This document shows positions 28,967 to 37,471 of a stretch of DNA of 64,000 bases, in pieces. Within the stretch, counting starts at the first letter, position 1, and the number at the start of each line of letters is the position of its first letter. The stretch comes from Pseudomonas asiatica. Its GTDB lineage: Bacteria > Pseudomonadota > Gammaproteobacteria > Pseudomonadales > Pseudomonadaceae. Made by a program: the position numbers and the translations under genes. The notes under the pieces were generated by a model that did not search any database, had not been told where the DNA came from, and saw only the letters and a list, made by a program, of their open reading frames with translations. Location of the stretch: assembly GCF_040214835.1 (NCBI RefSeq), contig NZ_CP157874.1, forward strand, positions 2,236,001-2,300,000, written 5' to 3'.

Positions 28967-29742
28967 GCAACCTGCACACCCGCGAGCACTGGATCGACAC
29001 CGCACAAGGCAAGCTCTTCGCCCAGGAATGGGCGCCGCTGCAGGCGCAGGGCGCGCCTATCGTCCTGCTGCACGATTCGCTGGGTTGCGTTGCCCTGTGG
29101 CGCGAGTTCCCGGCGCAGCTTGCGCAAACCACCGGGCACCGGGTAATCGCCTACGATCGCCTGGGCTTTGGCCGCTCCGACGCCCACCCCGGCAGCTTGC
29201 GCCTGGGCTTTGTCGAGGACGAGGTACAGCAGGGGTTCACGGCGCTGCGCGAGCATTTTGGCATTGGCGATTTCATTGTCTTCGGCCACAGCGTTGGCGG
29301 CGGCATGGCCGTGGCCTGTGCGGCGGCCTTCGCCAGCCAGTGTGTGGGGCTGATTACCGAATCGGCGCAGGCGTTTGTCGAGGCCCGTACCCTTGAGGGC
29401 ATTCGCGTGGCCGACCAGCAGTTTGCCGAACCCGGGCAGCTGCAACGGCTGGAGCGCTACCACGGCGGCAAGGCCGAGTGGGTATTGCGTGCCTGGGTGG
29501 ACAACTGGTTGTCCGAGCACTTTGCCGACTGGAGCCTGGATGCGCTGCTGCCGCAGGTACGCTGCCCGCTGTTGAGCCTGCATGGCGACAACGACGAGTT
29601 CGGCTCGCCGGCACACCCCGAGCGGCTGGTGGCGCTGGCTGGCGGCCCGGGGGGGATGCGCCTGCTGCAAGGTTGTGGCCATGTGCCGCATCGGGAGCAG
29701 GCCGAGCGGGTACTGGCGGAAGTCCTGCAGTTCTTGCGCTGA
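28963..29742 (+). CDS. Alpha/beta hydrolase, complete catalytic triad
   Basis: A 259-residue hydrolase with LLHDSLGCVALW near the oxyanion hole, nucleophile elbow VFGHSVGGGMA, an acidic residue in LHGDNDEFGSP and catalytic His in GCGHVPHRE. It resembles small esterase or C-C hydrolase family members. It is coupled to the upstream VOC protein by a 4-base overlap, suggesting the two act on the same small molecule, perhaps delivered by the MFS symporter downstream; that link is inference. Confidence 0.88.
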   Translation: MSNLHTREHWIDTAQGKLFAQEWAPLQAQGAPIVLLHDSLGCVALWREFPAQLAQTTGHRVIAYDRLGFGRSDAHPGSLRLGFVEDEVQQGFTALREHFGIGDFIVFGHSVGGGMAVACAAAFASQCVGLITESAQAFVEARTLEGIRVADQQFAEPGQLQRLERYHGGKAEWVLRAWVDNWLSEHFADWSLDALLPQVRCPLLSLHGDNDEFGSPAHPERLVALAGGPGGMRLLQGCGHVPHREQAERVLAEVLQFLR

Positions 29743-29960
29743 CCTTTCTCCCCAGGCTCACGCGATCCTACACGGATTGCGCGAGGCTCAAGTGGATATC
29801 CCGGCAAAGCCTATTATGCTTCAGTTACCTTGCTGCGATCCGAGGCGGCCTGCCTCGTCGTGCTTCGCATATCCAAAGCAAGCCCCCCAGGGCCTGGGTG
29901 CGATGGTGAAAAAGATTTGAGGTGCTCCCGGCCTGCATGACGACAAGACGGAGGCACCCC

Positions 29961-31637
29961 ATGGCGGTTCTCGACAGCACATCCACGGGCAGCGCGCCCC
30001 AACGCGGTATCACCCGGGAGGAGCGCAAGGTCATCTTCGCCTCATCCCTGGGCACGGTATTCGAATGGTACGACTTCTACCTGTACGGCTCCCTGGCGGC
30101 GATCATCGCCAAGCATTTCTTTGCCGGGGTCAATGAAACCACCTCGTTCATCTTCGCCTTGCTGGCCTTTGCCGCCGGCTTTGCCGTGCGGCCATTCGGC
30201 GCCATCGTGTTCGGCCGCCTGGGTGACATGATCGGGCGCAAGTACACCTTCCTCATCACCATCGTCATCATGGGCCTGTCCACCGCTGTGGTGGGCCTGT
30301 TACCCAGCTATGCCACGATCGGCGTGGCCGCGCCGATCATCCTCATCAGCCTGCGCCTGCTGCAGGGCCTGGCATTGGGTGGCGAGTACGGCGGCGCGGC
30401 CACCTACGTGGCCGAGCATGCACCCAAGGGCCGGCGCGGTTTCTTCACCGCCTGGATCCAGACCACGGCCACTCTGGGGCTGTTCCTCTCGCTGCTGGTG
30501 ATCATGGCCTGCCGCACGGCCATGGGTAACGAGGTATTCGAGGCCTGGGGGTGGCGGGTGCCGTTCCTGCTGTCGATATTGCTGCTGGCGATTTCGGTGT
30601 ACATCCGCATGCAGCTCAACGAGTCGCCGGTGTTCATGAAGATGAAGGCCGAGGGCAAGGCGTCCAAGGCGCCACTGACCGAATCGTTCGCCCGCTGGGA
30701 CAACCTCAAGGTGGTGATCATGTCGCTGCTCGGCGGCACCGCCGGCCAGGCCGTGGTGTGGTACACCGGGCAGTTCTATGCGCTGTTCTTCCTGTTGCAG
30801 ATGCTCAAGATCGAGCCGCAGACCGCCAACCTGCTGATTGCCGGTTCGCTGTTGATCGGCACACCGTTCTTCATCTTCTTCGGCAGCCTGTCCGACCGCA
30901 TCGGCCGCAAGAAAATCATCATGGCCGGTTGCATCATCGCCGCGCTGACCTACTTCCCGATCTTCAAGGCACTGACCCAGTACGGCAATCCGGACGTGTT
31001 CGTCGCCCAGGAGCAGAACCCGGTAGTGGTGATGGCAGACCCTGCCCAGTGCGCGTTCCAGTTCGACCCGGTGGGCAAGGCCAAATTCACCAGCTCGTGC
31101 GATATCGCCAAGAGCCTGCTGGCCAAGCGGGCCATCCCCTATACCAACGAAGCGGCCGAGCCTGGCAGCGTGGCGCAGATCCGCATTGGTGAACGGGTGC
31201 TGCCAAGCTTTGATGGACGCAGCCTGGCGGCAGCGGACTTCAAGGCACAGAGCGACGCCTTCACCGCGACCTTGAGCGGAGCGTTGAAGGAAGCCGGCTA
31301 CCCGGAAAAGGCCGACCCGGCGAAGATCCACTACCCGATGGTGCTGTTGCTGCTGACCATTCTGGTGATCTACGTGACCATGGTCTACGGCCCGATCGCG
31401 GCCTGGCTGGTGGAGCTGTTCCCGGCGCGTATCCGCTACACCTCGATGTCGCTGCCTTACCACATCGGCAACGGCTGGTTCGGCGGCTTCCTGCCGACCG
31501 TGGCGTTTGCCATGGTGGCGGCGACCGGAGATATCTATTACGGCTTGTGGTACCCGATCGTGATTGCGGTGATGACGGCGGTGCTGGGGATCTTCTTCCT
31601 GCCGGAGACCAAGGATCGCGATATCAACCACACATGA
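29961..31637 (+). CDS. MFS transporter, metabolite:H+ symporter (MHS) family
   Basis: A 558-residue inner-membrane transporter. Family marks include GTVFEWYDFYLYGSLA at the N-terminus, RPFGAIVFGRLGDMIGRK and LPETKDRDI at the C-terminus, as in shikimate, proline/betaine and alpha-ketoglutarate permeases. It is about 110 residues longer than usual because of a soluble insertion at residues about 350-450 (with two cysteines, in PAQCAFQF and TSSCDIAK) between helices; this insert is shared by a known subset of Pseudomonas MHS proteins. ATG 29961 follows GGAGG by 6 bases. Substrate unknown. The 218-bp gap before it should hold its promoter. Confidence 0.9.
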   Translation: MAVLDSTSTGSAPQRGITREERKVIFASSLGTVFEWYDFYLYGSLAAIIAKHFFAGVNETTSFIFALLAFAAGFAVRPFGAIVFGRLGDMIGRKYTFLITIVIMGLSTAVVGLLPSYATIGVAAPIILISLRLLQGLALGGEYGGAATYVAEHAPKGRRGFFTAWIQTTATLGLFLSLLVIMACRTAMGNEVFEAWGWRVPFLLSILLLAISVYIRMQLNESPVFMKMKAEGKASKAPLTESFARWDNLKVVIMSLLGGTAGQAVVWYTGQFYALFFLLQMLKIEPQTANLLIAGSLLIGTPFFIFFGSLSDRIGRKKIIMAGCIIAALTYFPIFKALTQYGNPDVFVAQEQNPVVVMADPAQCAFQFDPVGKAKFTSSCDIAKSLLAKRAIPYTNEAAEPGSVAQIRIGERVLPSFDGRSLAAADFKAQSDAFTATLSGALKEAGYPEKADPAKIHYPMVLLLLTILVIYVTMVYGPIAAWLVELFPARIRYTSMSLPYHIGNGWFGGFLPTVAFAMVAATGDIYYGLWYPIVIAVMTAVLGIFFLPETKDRDINHT

Positions 31638-31702
31638 AGGTTTAGGCTGCCAGTACCGGCTTCTTCGCGGGCTTGCCCGCTCCCACAGGGATACCACTGT
31701 GC

Positions 31703-31900
31703 CCTGTGGGAGCGGGTTCACCCGCGAAGAGGCCGGCACAGTCAACCCATCAGTCGAAATAGCCACGCAGTCCAAAGGCTCTGGCATCACAGGTACAGCA
31801 CAGTTCTCGATATCTGTGCAGTACCTGTGGGAGCGGGCAAGCCCGCGAAGAGGCCGGTACAGTCAACCCATCAGTCGAAATAGCCACGCAACCCAAAGGC
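31703..31900. repeat. Tandem 77-bp duplication carrying a REP arm and the 3' end of the next gene
   Basis: Bases 31703-31779 and 31824-31900 are nearly identical and 121 bases apart. Each starts with CCTGTGGGAGCGGG (REP arm) and continues through GTCAACCCATCAGTCGAAATAG to CCAAAGGC. In the second copy this is the true stop and last ten codons of the 31871-32440 gene; the first copy is a detached stub. Another REP arm (CTTCGCGGGCTTGCCCGCTCC) lies at about 31661-31690. Confidence 0.9.
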
Positions 31901-32440
31901 ATACCCGGTATCCACCCCGGCAGCCTCGCCCCGGCTCCAGCGCTTCTTCAACACGAACTCGAACGCCGGCTCGTACAGCCCGTCCCGCACCAGCGCACCC
32001 GCCAGCACCTCCACGTCATACCAGCCATTGTCCAGCTCGATGATCGGCCGCCCCGGCACCTGGTAGCGCGCCATCAGGTCACCCAGTGTCTTGGGCGTGA
32101 AGTGCTGCAGGATGCGCCAGGTGTACAGCATCAGCGCACCGTGCTCGACCTGCAGCACATAGCCATTGCGGCGGTGCTTGAGGCGGCTGCCGGGTTCGCG
32201 CAGAGCCGGGGTGTGGTTGTCCAGGGTGAACAGGATGCGGTAGGGCAGGTTATCGACCCCGGCCAATGGCAGCACGATCCCTTCACGCACGGCCTGGTCG
32301 CCGCTGTCGCCATGGGTGAACGCATGGGCCAGGTCGTCGGGCAATTCATGTTGTTGCTTGAAGCGCTCGAGCAGCTGGATATCGCCGAGCAGAAAGTAGT
32401 CGACCAGGTCGTTGAGCACTTCGCTGAATTCGTGGCGCAT
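31871..32440 (-). CDS. Conserved hypothetical protein, 189 residues
   Basis: I do not recognise the family. The protein is soluble, starts MRHEFSEVLNDLVDYFLLGD and contains LPYRILFTLDN, ALMLYTWRILQHF and IIELDNGWYDVEVLAGAL. No signal peptide or membrane segment is visible. ATG 32438-32440 has AAGGA just upstream. It is divergent from the thermostable-hemolysin operon with 111 bases between, so the two may share regulatory DNA. Its 3' end is duplicated downstream with a REP element. Confidence 0.75.
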   Translation of the reverse strand: MRHEFSEVLNDLVDYFLLGDIQLLERFKQQHELPDDLAHAFTHGDSGDQAVREGIVLPLAGVDNLPYRILFTLDNHTPALREPGSRLKHRRNGYVLQVEHGALMLYTWRILQHFTPKTLGDLMARYQVPGRPIIELDNGWYDVEVLAGALVRDGLYEPAFEFVLKKRWSRGEAAGVDTGYAFGLRGYFD

Positions 32441-32551
32441 CTGTTTTCCTTGTTGGTGCGCATGAGGGCAATGGCAAATGTAGCACTTCAGATTGGCTTC
32501 AGATTGCCCCCTGATACTGCCCCCGAGACCTGACTTGAAAGGGGGACAGCC

Positions 32552-33229
32552 ATGACCCAGGCAGACAGCGCCAGCCTGTTTCCACTGGCTATCGGCAACC
32601 ACGGCGATCGCCTTGCCCACATGACACTGAAACACCCGGGGGAGCCGGGGCGCGACGAGCTGGAACAGTTCATTCACGCCCGCTTTGCCTGCGCGCACCA
32701 CGCCGACGTGCAGCACTACCTGCCCGAACTGCTCGGCCTGCATGACAGCCACGGGCGCCTGATGGCCGCTGCCGGCATACGCCTGGCCAGCAGTGGCCCG
32801 ACCTTCATCGAGCGTTACCTGGATGAACCGCTGGAAGCGGCCGTGACCCGGCTGTCGGCCAGCCCGGTCAGCCGTACGCAGTTGGTCGAAGTGGGCAACC
32901 TGGCCGCGCTCAGCGCCGGCAGCGCGCGGATCATGATCATTGCCGTGACCTGGTTGCTGGCCGCTCGCGGCTTGCAGTGGGTGGCCTTCACCGGTGCCGC
33001 GACCCTGGTCAACAGCTTTCATCGCCTGGGCCTGGTGCCCACGGCGCTGGCCGTGGCCGACCCTGGCCGGCTGAACGGCGATGCCGACAGTTGGGGCAGT
33101 TACTACGCGCAGCACCCGCAAGTGTTCGTCGGCAACATCGACTACGGCCATGCAGCCCTGGCCCGCGGCGGCGTTTTCGAGCGGCTGGGCTTGCCCGCGA
33201 GCGTGCAGGAGGCCGGCCATGCCGCGTGA
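32552..33229 (+). CDS. Thermostable hemolysin family protein
   Basis: A 225-residue protein of the family named after Vibrio delta-thermostable hemolysin, which has a GNAT/LuxI-like N-terminal fold. Visible features: ELEQFIHARFACAHHADVQHYLPELL, IERYLDEPLEAAV, and VEVGNLAA followed by hydrophobic IMIIAVTWLLAARGLQWVAFTG. No signal peptide is present, so secreted hemolysis is doubtful; the fold suggests an acyl-transfer role. It is first in a seven-gene operon and overlaps the next gene by 11 bases. GGGGGAC lies just before ATG 32552. The enzymatic reading is inference from fold and context. Confidence 0.85.
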   Translation: MTQADSASLFPLAIGNHGDRLAHMTLKHPGEPGRDELEQFIHARFACAHHADVQHYLPELLGLHDSHGRLMAAAGIRLASSGPTFIERYLDEPLEAAVTRLSASPVSRTQLVEVGNLAALSAGSARIMIIAVTWLLAARGLQWVAFTGAATLVNSFHRLGLVPTALAVADPGRLNGDADSWGSYYAQHPQVFVGNIDYGHAALARGGVFERLGLPASVQEAGHAA

Positions 33230-34679
33230 ATGCCAACTGTTCAGGGAAGTGTTGCACCTGCACGCTCGTCACCGAGGGGCGCAACCGGCGTTGCTGGGCC
33301 TTGGCGGGCCGTTCATCTATCAACAATTGCTGGACGAGGTCGAGCAACGCCAGGCCTGGTTGAGCGCGCAGCCATCGGGCACCTTCGCCCTGGCCCTGGA
33401 GAACGGTCCCGAGGCGCTGTTCTGGGACCTGGCAGCGCTGTTCGCGGCCCGCCCCATCGTCATCCTGCCGGCGTTCTTCAGCAGCGCCCAGCGCCGCCAC
33501 TGCCTGGCACAGAGCGGGGCGGTGCTGGCGCTGGCCGACGAGGCTTTCGCTGACGACTTGCACGCCAGCGGCTTCACTGCCAGTGAGCGCTTCTGGAGCC
33601 GGCGGCCGCCAGCGGCCGCACCCTTGCCACTGGGTACCGCGAAAGTCACCTACACCTCCGGTAGCACCGGTGCACCCAAGGGCGTATGCCTGAGCGCCGA
33701 TGCCATGCTGCGGGTAGCGCGTGAACTGGAGGCCGCCAGCCGGCCCACGGCGCCAGGCAAGTACCTGGCGGTATTGCCCCTGGCGGTGCTGCTGGAGAAC
33801 CTGGGCCTGTACGCGGCCCTGCTGGCCGGGGCGAGCATTGCCCTGTACCCGCAGGCGCAACTGGGCTTTCGCGGTGCCAGCCAGGTCGACTTCAAGCAAT
33901 TGCTGGGCGCCATCGCCTTGAGTGGGGCCGAAAGCCTGATCCTGGTGCCGCAACTGCTGCTTGGGCTGGTCACTGCCATCGAGCGCGGCCTGATGCGGGT
34001 CGGCCCGTTGCGCTTCGTGGCGGTGGGCGGCGCGCGGGTGGCACCGAGCCTGCTGGCCCGGGCCAAGGCTGTCGGGCTGCCGGTGTTCGAGGGCTATGGC
34101 TTGTCCGAATGCGCCTCGGTGGTATGCCTCAATCGCCCCGGGGCGCACCGCCCGGGCAGTGTCGGGCGGCCGCTGCCGCATGTGCAGGTGCGCATTGCCG
34201 AAGACGGCGAAGTGCAGGTGGCCGGTTCGGCGTTGCTCGGCTACCTGGGCGAGCCGCCCTTCAGCGAGCCGTGGTTGCCGACCGGTGACCTGGGCCACTT
34301 CGACAGCGACGGTTTCCTGTACCTGGCCGGGCGCAAGAAGCACCAGTACAGCACCAGCTTCGGGCGCAACGTCAACCCCGAGTGGGTCGAGGCCGAACTG
34401 ACCCAGGGCGGGGTGATCGCCCAGGCGTTCGTCCACGGCGAAGGCCTGGCGCACAACCTGGCGCTGATCTGGCCGCTGGACCCGCAGGCTGACGACCACA
34501 CCCTCGAACAGGCCATCCGTCAGGCCAATGCCGGCCTGCCGGACTATGCCCGGGTGCATGCCTGGCGGCGCCTGCCCGAACCCTTGAGTGCCGCCGGGCA
34601 AACCCTTACCGCCAACGGCCGGCCACGCCGCGAACAGATCCTGCGGTGTTACCAGTCCCTGTTATCCGACCTTCAATGA
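33219..34679 (+). CDS. AMP-forming acyl/aryl ligase (ANL superfamily)
   Basis: A 486-residue adenylating enzyme, short for a fatty acyl-CoA ligase. Motifs: A3 VTYTSGSTGAPKGVCL, A5 EGYGLSECAS, A7 TGDLGHFDSDGFLYLAGRKK. In the C-terminal A10 loop, where a lysine normally serves adenylation (NGK), the sequence reads LTANGRPRREQI, so arginine may replace it. It would activate a carboxylic acid as acyl-AMP, then as thioester, for the partner enzymes in the operon. ATG 33219 has AGGAGG 6 bases upstream and overlaps the hemolysin-family gene by 11 bases, indicating coupling. Substrate unknown; a fatty or aryl acid is possible. Confidence 0.88.
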   Translation: MPRECQLFREVLHLHARHRGAQPALLGLGGPFIYQQLLDEVEQRQAWLSAQPSGTFALALENGPEALFWDLAALFAARPIVILPAFFSSAQRRHCLAQSGAVLALADEAFADDLHASGFTASERFWSRRPPAAAPLPLGTAKVTYTSGSTGAPKGVCLSADAMLRVARELEAASRPTAPGKYLAVLPLAVLLENLGLYAALLAGASIALYPQAQLGFRGASQVDFKQLLGAIALSGAESLILVPQLLLGLVTAIERGLMRVGPLRFVAVGGARVAPSLLARAKAVGLPVFEGYGLSECASVVCLNRPGAHRPGSVGRPLPHVQVRIAEDGEVQVAGSALLGYLGEPPFSEPWLPTGDLGHFDSDGFLYLAGRKKHQYSTSFGRNVNPEWVEAELTQGGVIAQAFVHGEGLAHNLALIWPLDPQADDHTLEQAIRQANAGLPDYARVHAWRRLPEPLSAAGQTLTANGRPRREQILRCYQSLLSDLQ

Positions 34680-34694
34680 CCCACGAGGTTTGCC

Positions 34695-35375
34695 ATGCTT
34701 TTCTTCGATACGCTGCAGCAGGAAACCGCCGACGAGCGTACGGCATTGTTCAGCGTCCCGGTCATCCGCGACGCGCTGGCCGGCAAGGCCAGCCTCGAGG
34801 CCTATGTGGCCTTTCTGACCCAGGCCTACCACCACGTGCGGCACACCGTACCCTTGATGATGGCCTGCGGGGCCCGTTTGCCGGCGCGGCTGGAGTGGCT
34901 GCGCGGCGCAGTGTGCGAGTACATCGAGGAGGAGTACGGCCATGAGCGCTGGATTCTCGATGACATCGCCGCCTGCGGTGGCGACCCCCAGCAGGTGGCG
35001 GGCGGCCGCCCGGCATTGCCTGTCGAGCTGATGGTGGCCTTTCTCTACGACCAGATTGCCCGTAGCAACCCGGTCGGGCTGTTCGGCATGGTCAACGTGC
35101 TCGAAGGCACCAGCATTGCCCTGGCCACCCAGGCTGCCGGTACCCTGCAGGGCAGCCTCGGCCTGCCGGACCAGGCGTTCAGCTACCTGAGTTCCCATGG
35201 CGCCCTGGACCAGGACCACATGGCCACCTACCGTGGCCTGATGAACCGCCTGGACCAAGCCGAGGACCAGCAAGCAGTAATCCACGCTGCCAAAGTGGTG
35301 TACCGCCTGTACACGGCCATGTTCGAAGGGCTGCCGCGTAACGCGCAGCAGGAGGTACAGCATGCGCTTGCCTGA
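34695..35375 (+). CDS. Heme-oxygenase-like metal oxidase (TenA/PqqC/CADD fold)
   Basis: A 226-residue all-helical protein. Candidate metal ligands are Glu79/Glu80 and His83 (EEEYGHERW), Glu137 (NVLEGTS) and the triad His168, Asp172, His175 in SHGALDQDH. The H-x3-D-x2-H spacing is that of CADD and other heme-oxygenase-like diiron oxidases (HDO), which carry out N-oxygenation, decarboxylative desaturation or C-C cleavage. It is commonly annotated 'iron-containing redox enzyme'. It lies 15 bases after the ligase and overlaps the SDR by 14 bases. The metal-oxidase role is well supported by motif; the reaction is unknown. Confidence 0.85.
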   Translation: MLFFDTLQQETADERTALFSVPVIRDALAGKASLEAYVAFLTQAYHHVRHTVPLMMACGARLPARLEWLRGAVCEYIEEEYGHERWILDDIAACGGDPQQVAGGRPALPVELMVAFLYDQIARSNPVGLFGMVNVLEGTSIALATQAAGTLQGSLGLPDQAFSYLSSHGALDQDHMATYRGLMNRLDQAEDQQAVIHAAKVVYRLYTAMFEGLPRNAQQEVQHALA

Positions 35376-36168
35376 TTGCGTGGCGGTGCTCACCGGCGCC
35401 AGCGGTGGCATCGGCCTGGAGCTGGCGGACCAGCTTTGCAGCGCCGGGGGCCGCGTACTGGCGGTCAGCCGGCAGCAGGGCAAGCTGGCCGAACTGATGG
35501 CGCGCTACCCCGGCCAACTGCGTTGGCAGCAGGCCGACCTGCGCTGCGCCGAAGGCCGCCGTGACGTGCTGGAGGCGGCGCGGGCGATGGGCAGTTGCAA
35601 CCTGTTGATCAACGCCGCCGGGGTCAACCGCTTCGCCTTGCTCGAACAGATGGACGAGGCCGCCCTGGACGAGTTGTTCGACCTCAACATCAAGGCCGCC
35701 GTGCAGCTCACCCGCCTGTGCCTGCCGTTGCTGCGCGCGCAGCCCAGTGCGTTGGTGGTGAACGTGGGGTCGATCTACGGCTCGATCGGCTACCCCGGCT
35801 ATGCCACCTACTGCGCCAGCAAGTTTGCCTTGCGCGGGTTCTCCGAGGCATTGCGCCGCGAGCTTGCCGACACCTCGGTGAACGTGCTGTATGCCGCACC
35901 GCGCACCACCCGCACGACGATGAACAGCAGCGCCGCGCAGGCCCTGAACCAGGCGTTGAAGGTAGGCGTCGATGACCCGCAGGATGTCGCCCGGGCAGTG
36001 CTCGACGCGGTGCAGGCCGAGCGCAGCGAACTGTACCTGGGCTGGCCGGAAAAACTCTTCGTGCGCCTTAACGGCATGCTGCCGGGCGTGGTCGACCGCG
36101 CCCTGCGCAAGCAACTGCCGCTGATCCGCCGCTACAGCACCTGGCACAGCAAGGAGTCGAGCAAATGA
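35362..36168 (+). CDS. Short-chain dehydrogenase/reductase
   Basis: A 268-residue classical SDR: cofactor motif TGASGGIG (residues 12-19), NAAG, catalytic Ser in NVGSIYG and Tyr-x3-Lys in YATYCASK. Basic residues after the second strand (VSRQQGK) suggest NADP(H). The C-terminal 60 residues (YLGWPEKLFVRLNGMLPG) resemble membrane-near reductases such as those acting on long acyl chains. It overlaps both neighbours (14 and 4 bases). It may reduce or oxidise the product of the ligase/oxidase steps; that is inference. Confidence 0.9.
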   Translation: MRLPDCVAVLTGASGGIGLELADQLCSAGGRVLAVSRQQGKLAELMARYPGQLRWQQADLRCAEGRRDVLEAARAMGSCNLLINAAGVNRFALLEQMDEAALDELFDLNIKAAVQLTRLCLPLLRAQPSALVVNVGSIYGSIGYPGYATYCASKFALRGFSEALRRELADTSVNVLYAAPRTTRTTMNSSAAQALNQALKVGVDDPQDVARAVLDAVQAERSELYLGWPEKLFVRLNGMLPGVVDRALRKQLPLIRRYSTWHSKESSK

Positions 36169-36806
36169 AACGACTGATACTGGCCGGCCTGCTGGCCATC
36201 GCCCCGTTCACCTGGGCCCTCGACCAGAACGGTACCCAGCAACTCAATGCCATCCAGCAGCGCTGGGCGGTTATTCGCTACAACCTGCCCGAAACCCAGC
36301 GTGCCGGGGCGTTCGAGGCCCTGGCGGTACAGTCGGCGGCGTTGGTGCGCCAGCACCCGGGCTCGGCCGAGCCGCTGATCTGGGACGGCATCGTCAACAG
36401 CAGCTGGGCCGGTGCCACCGGCGGGTTGGGCGCGCTGGGCAAGGTCAAGGCCGCCCGCGCCAGCCTGGAAAAGGCCCTGGCCATGGACCCCAAGGCCCTG
36501 CAGGGCTCGGCCTACACCAGCCTGGGCGCGCTGTACGACCAGGTGCCCGGCTGGCCGCTGAGCTTCGGCGACCAAGCCAAGGCCGAGGCCATGCTGCGCC
36601 AGGCGCTGGCGATCAACCCCGACGGAATCGACAGCAACTACTTCTGGGCTGACCACCTGTACCGGCAGAACCGCTACGACGAAGCCCGCGCCGCTCTGCA
36701 AAAGGCGTTGCAGGCACCGCCCCGTCCCGGGCGGGAGCTGGCCGACCAGGGCCGGCGCGGTGAAATCGATGCTTTACTCAAAGCGATCAAGGACAAACAG
36801 GATTAA
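36165..36806 (+). CDS. Exported TPR-repeat protein
   Basis: A 213-residue protein with a signal peptide (MKRLILAGLLAIAPFTWA, probable cleavage after residue 18) and two or three tetratricopeptide repeats, clearest at about residues 95-175 (ARASLEKALAMDPKALQG, AEAMLRQALAINPDG, ARAALQKALQAPP). It should be periplasmic and act as a protein-binding scaffold. It overlaps the SDR stop by 4 bases and ends 2 bases before the response regulator, so it belongs to the operon. It may relay a periplasmic signal to the sensor kinase; that is speculative. Confidence 0.85.
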   Translation: MKRLILAGLLAIAPFTWALDQNGTQQLNAIQQRWAVIRYNLPETQRAGAFEALAVQSAALVRQHPGSAEPLIWDGIVNSSWAGATGGLGALGKVKAARASLEKALAMDPKALQGSAYTSLGALYDQVPGWPLSFGDQAKAEAMLRQALAINPDGIDSNYFWADHLYRQNRYDEARAALQKALQAPPRPGRELADQGRRGEIDALLKAIKDKQD

Positions 36807-36808
36807 GC

Positions 36809-37471
36809 ATGCGCCTGCTGCTGGTAGAAGACGATGCCGCGTTGGGGGAGGGGATCTGTGACGGCCTGCGCCGCGAGGGCTATACCCTCGACTGGCTGCA
36901 GGATGGCGCCAGCGCCTTGCATGCCCTGTGCCACGAGGAATTTGACCTGGCCATTCTCGACCTGGGCTTGCCGCGCCTGGATGGCATCGAGTTGTTGCGG
37001 CGCCTGCGTGCGGCCGGGAAGAGCCTGCCGGTGCTGGTGCTGACCGCCCGCGACGCCACCGAGGACCGCATCGCCGGGCTGGACGCCGGCGCCGACGACT
37101 ACCTGGTCAAACCCTTCGACCTCAACGAACTCAAGGCCCGCTTGCGGGCCTTGCTGCGGCGCAGCAGTGGCCGTGCGCGGGTGTTGATCGAACACGCCGG
37201 GGTGTGCCTGGACCCGGTCAGCCAACAGGTGCACTACCAGGGCCAGCCGGTGGTGCTCACGCCCAAGGAATACCTGCTGCTGCACGAATTGCTGGCCCAG
37301 CCGGGCAAGGTGTTCACCCGCGAACGCTTGACCCAGTTGCTGTATGGCTGGGATGAAGAGCCGGAGAGCAACACCCTGGAAGTGAACATCTACCACCTGC
37401 GCAAGAAGCTGTTCAACGGCCTGATCCGCACCGTGCGCGGGATTGGCTACCTGGTGGAACGCAAGGCATGA
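36809..37471 (+). CDS. OmpR-family response regulator (QseB/PmrA-like)
   Basis: A 220-residue regulator. The receiver domain has the acidic pair Asp8/Asp9, phospho-acceptor Asp51 (LAILDLGLP), Thr79 and Lys101 (LVKPFDL). The C-terminal winged helix (residues about 125-218) has TPKEYLLLHELL, NTLEVNIYHLRKKL and IRTVRGIGYLVE. It is placed directly after the biosynthetic-type genes and overlaps the kinase gene (ATGA). It probably controls this same operon. Confidence 0.95.
   Translation: MRLLLVEDDAALGEGICDGLRREGYTLDWLQDGASALHALCHEEFDLAILDLGLPRLDGIELLRRLRAAGKSLPVLVLTARDATEDRIAGLDAGADDYLVKPFDLNELKARLRALLRRSSGRARVLIEHAGVCLDPVSQQVHYQGQPVVLTPKEYLLLHELLAQPGKVFTRERLTQLLYGWDEEPESNTLEVNIYHLRKKLFNGLIRTVRGIGYLVERKA

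Noticed and set aside
32552..33229. Secreted hemolysin toxin reading
   Set aside because: No signal peptide or exporter adjoins and the operon partners are enzymes, so the family name was kept but not the toxin role.
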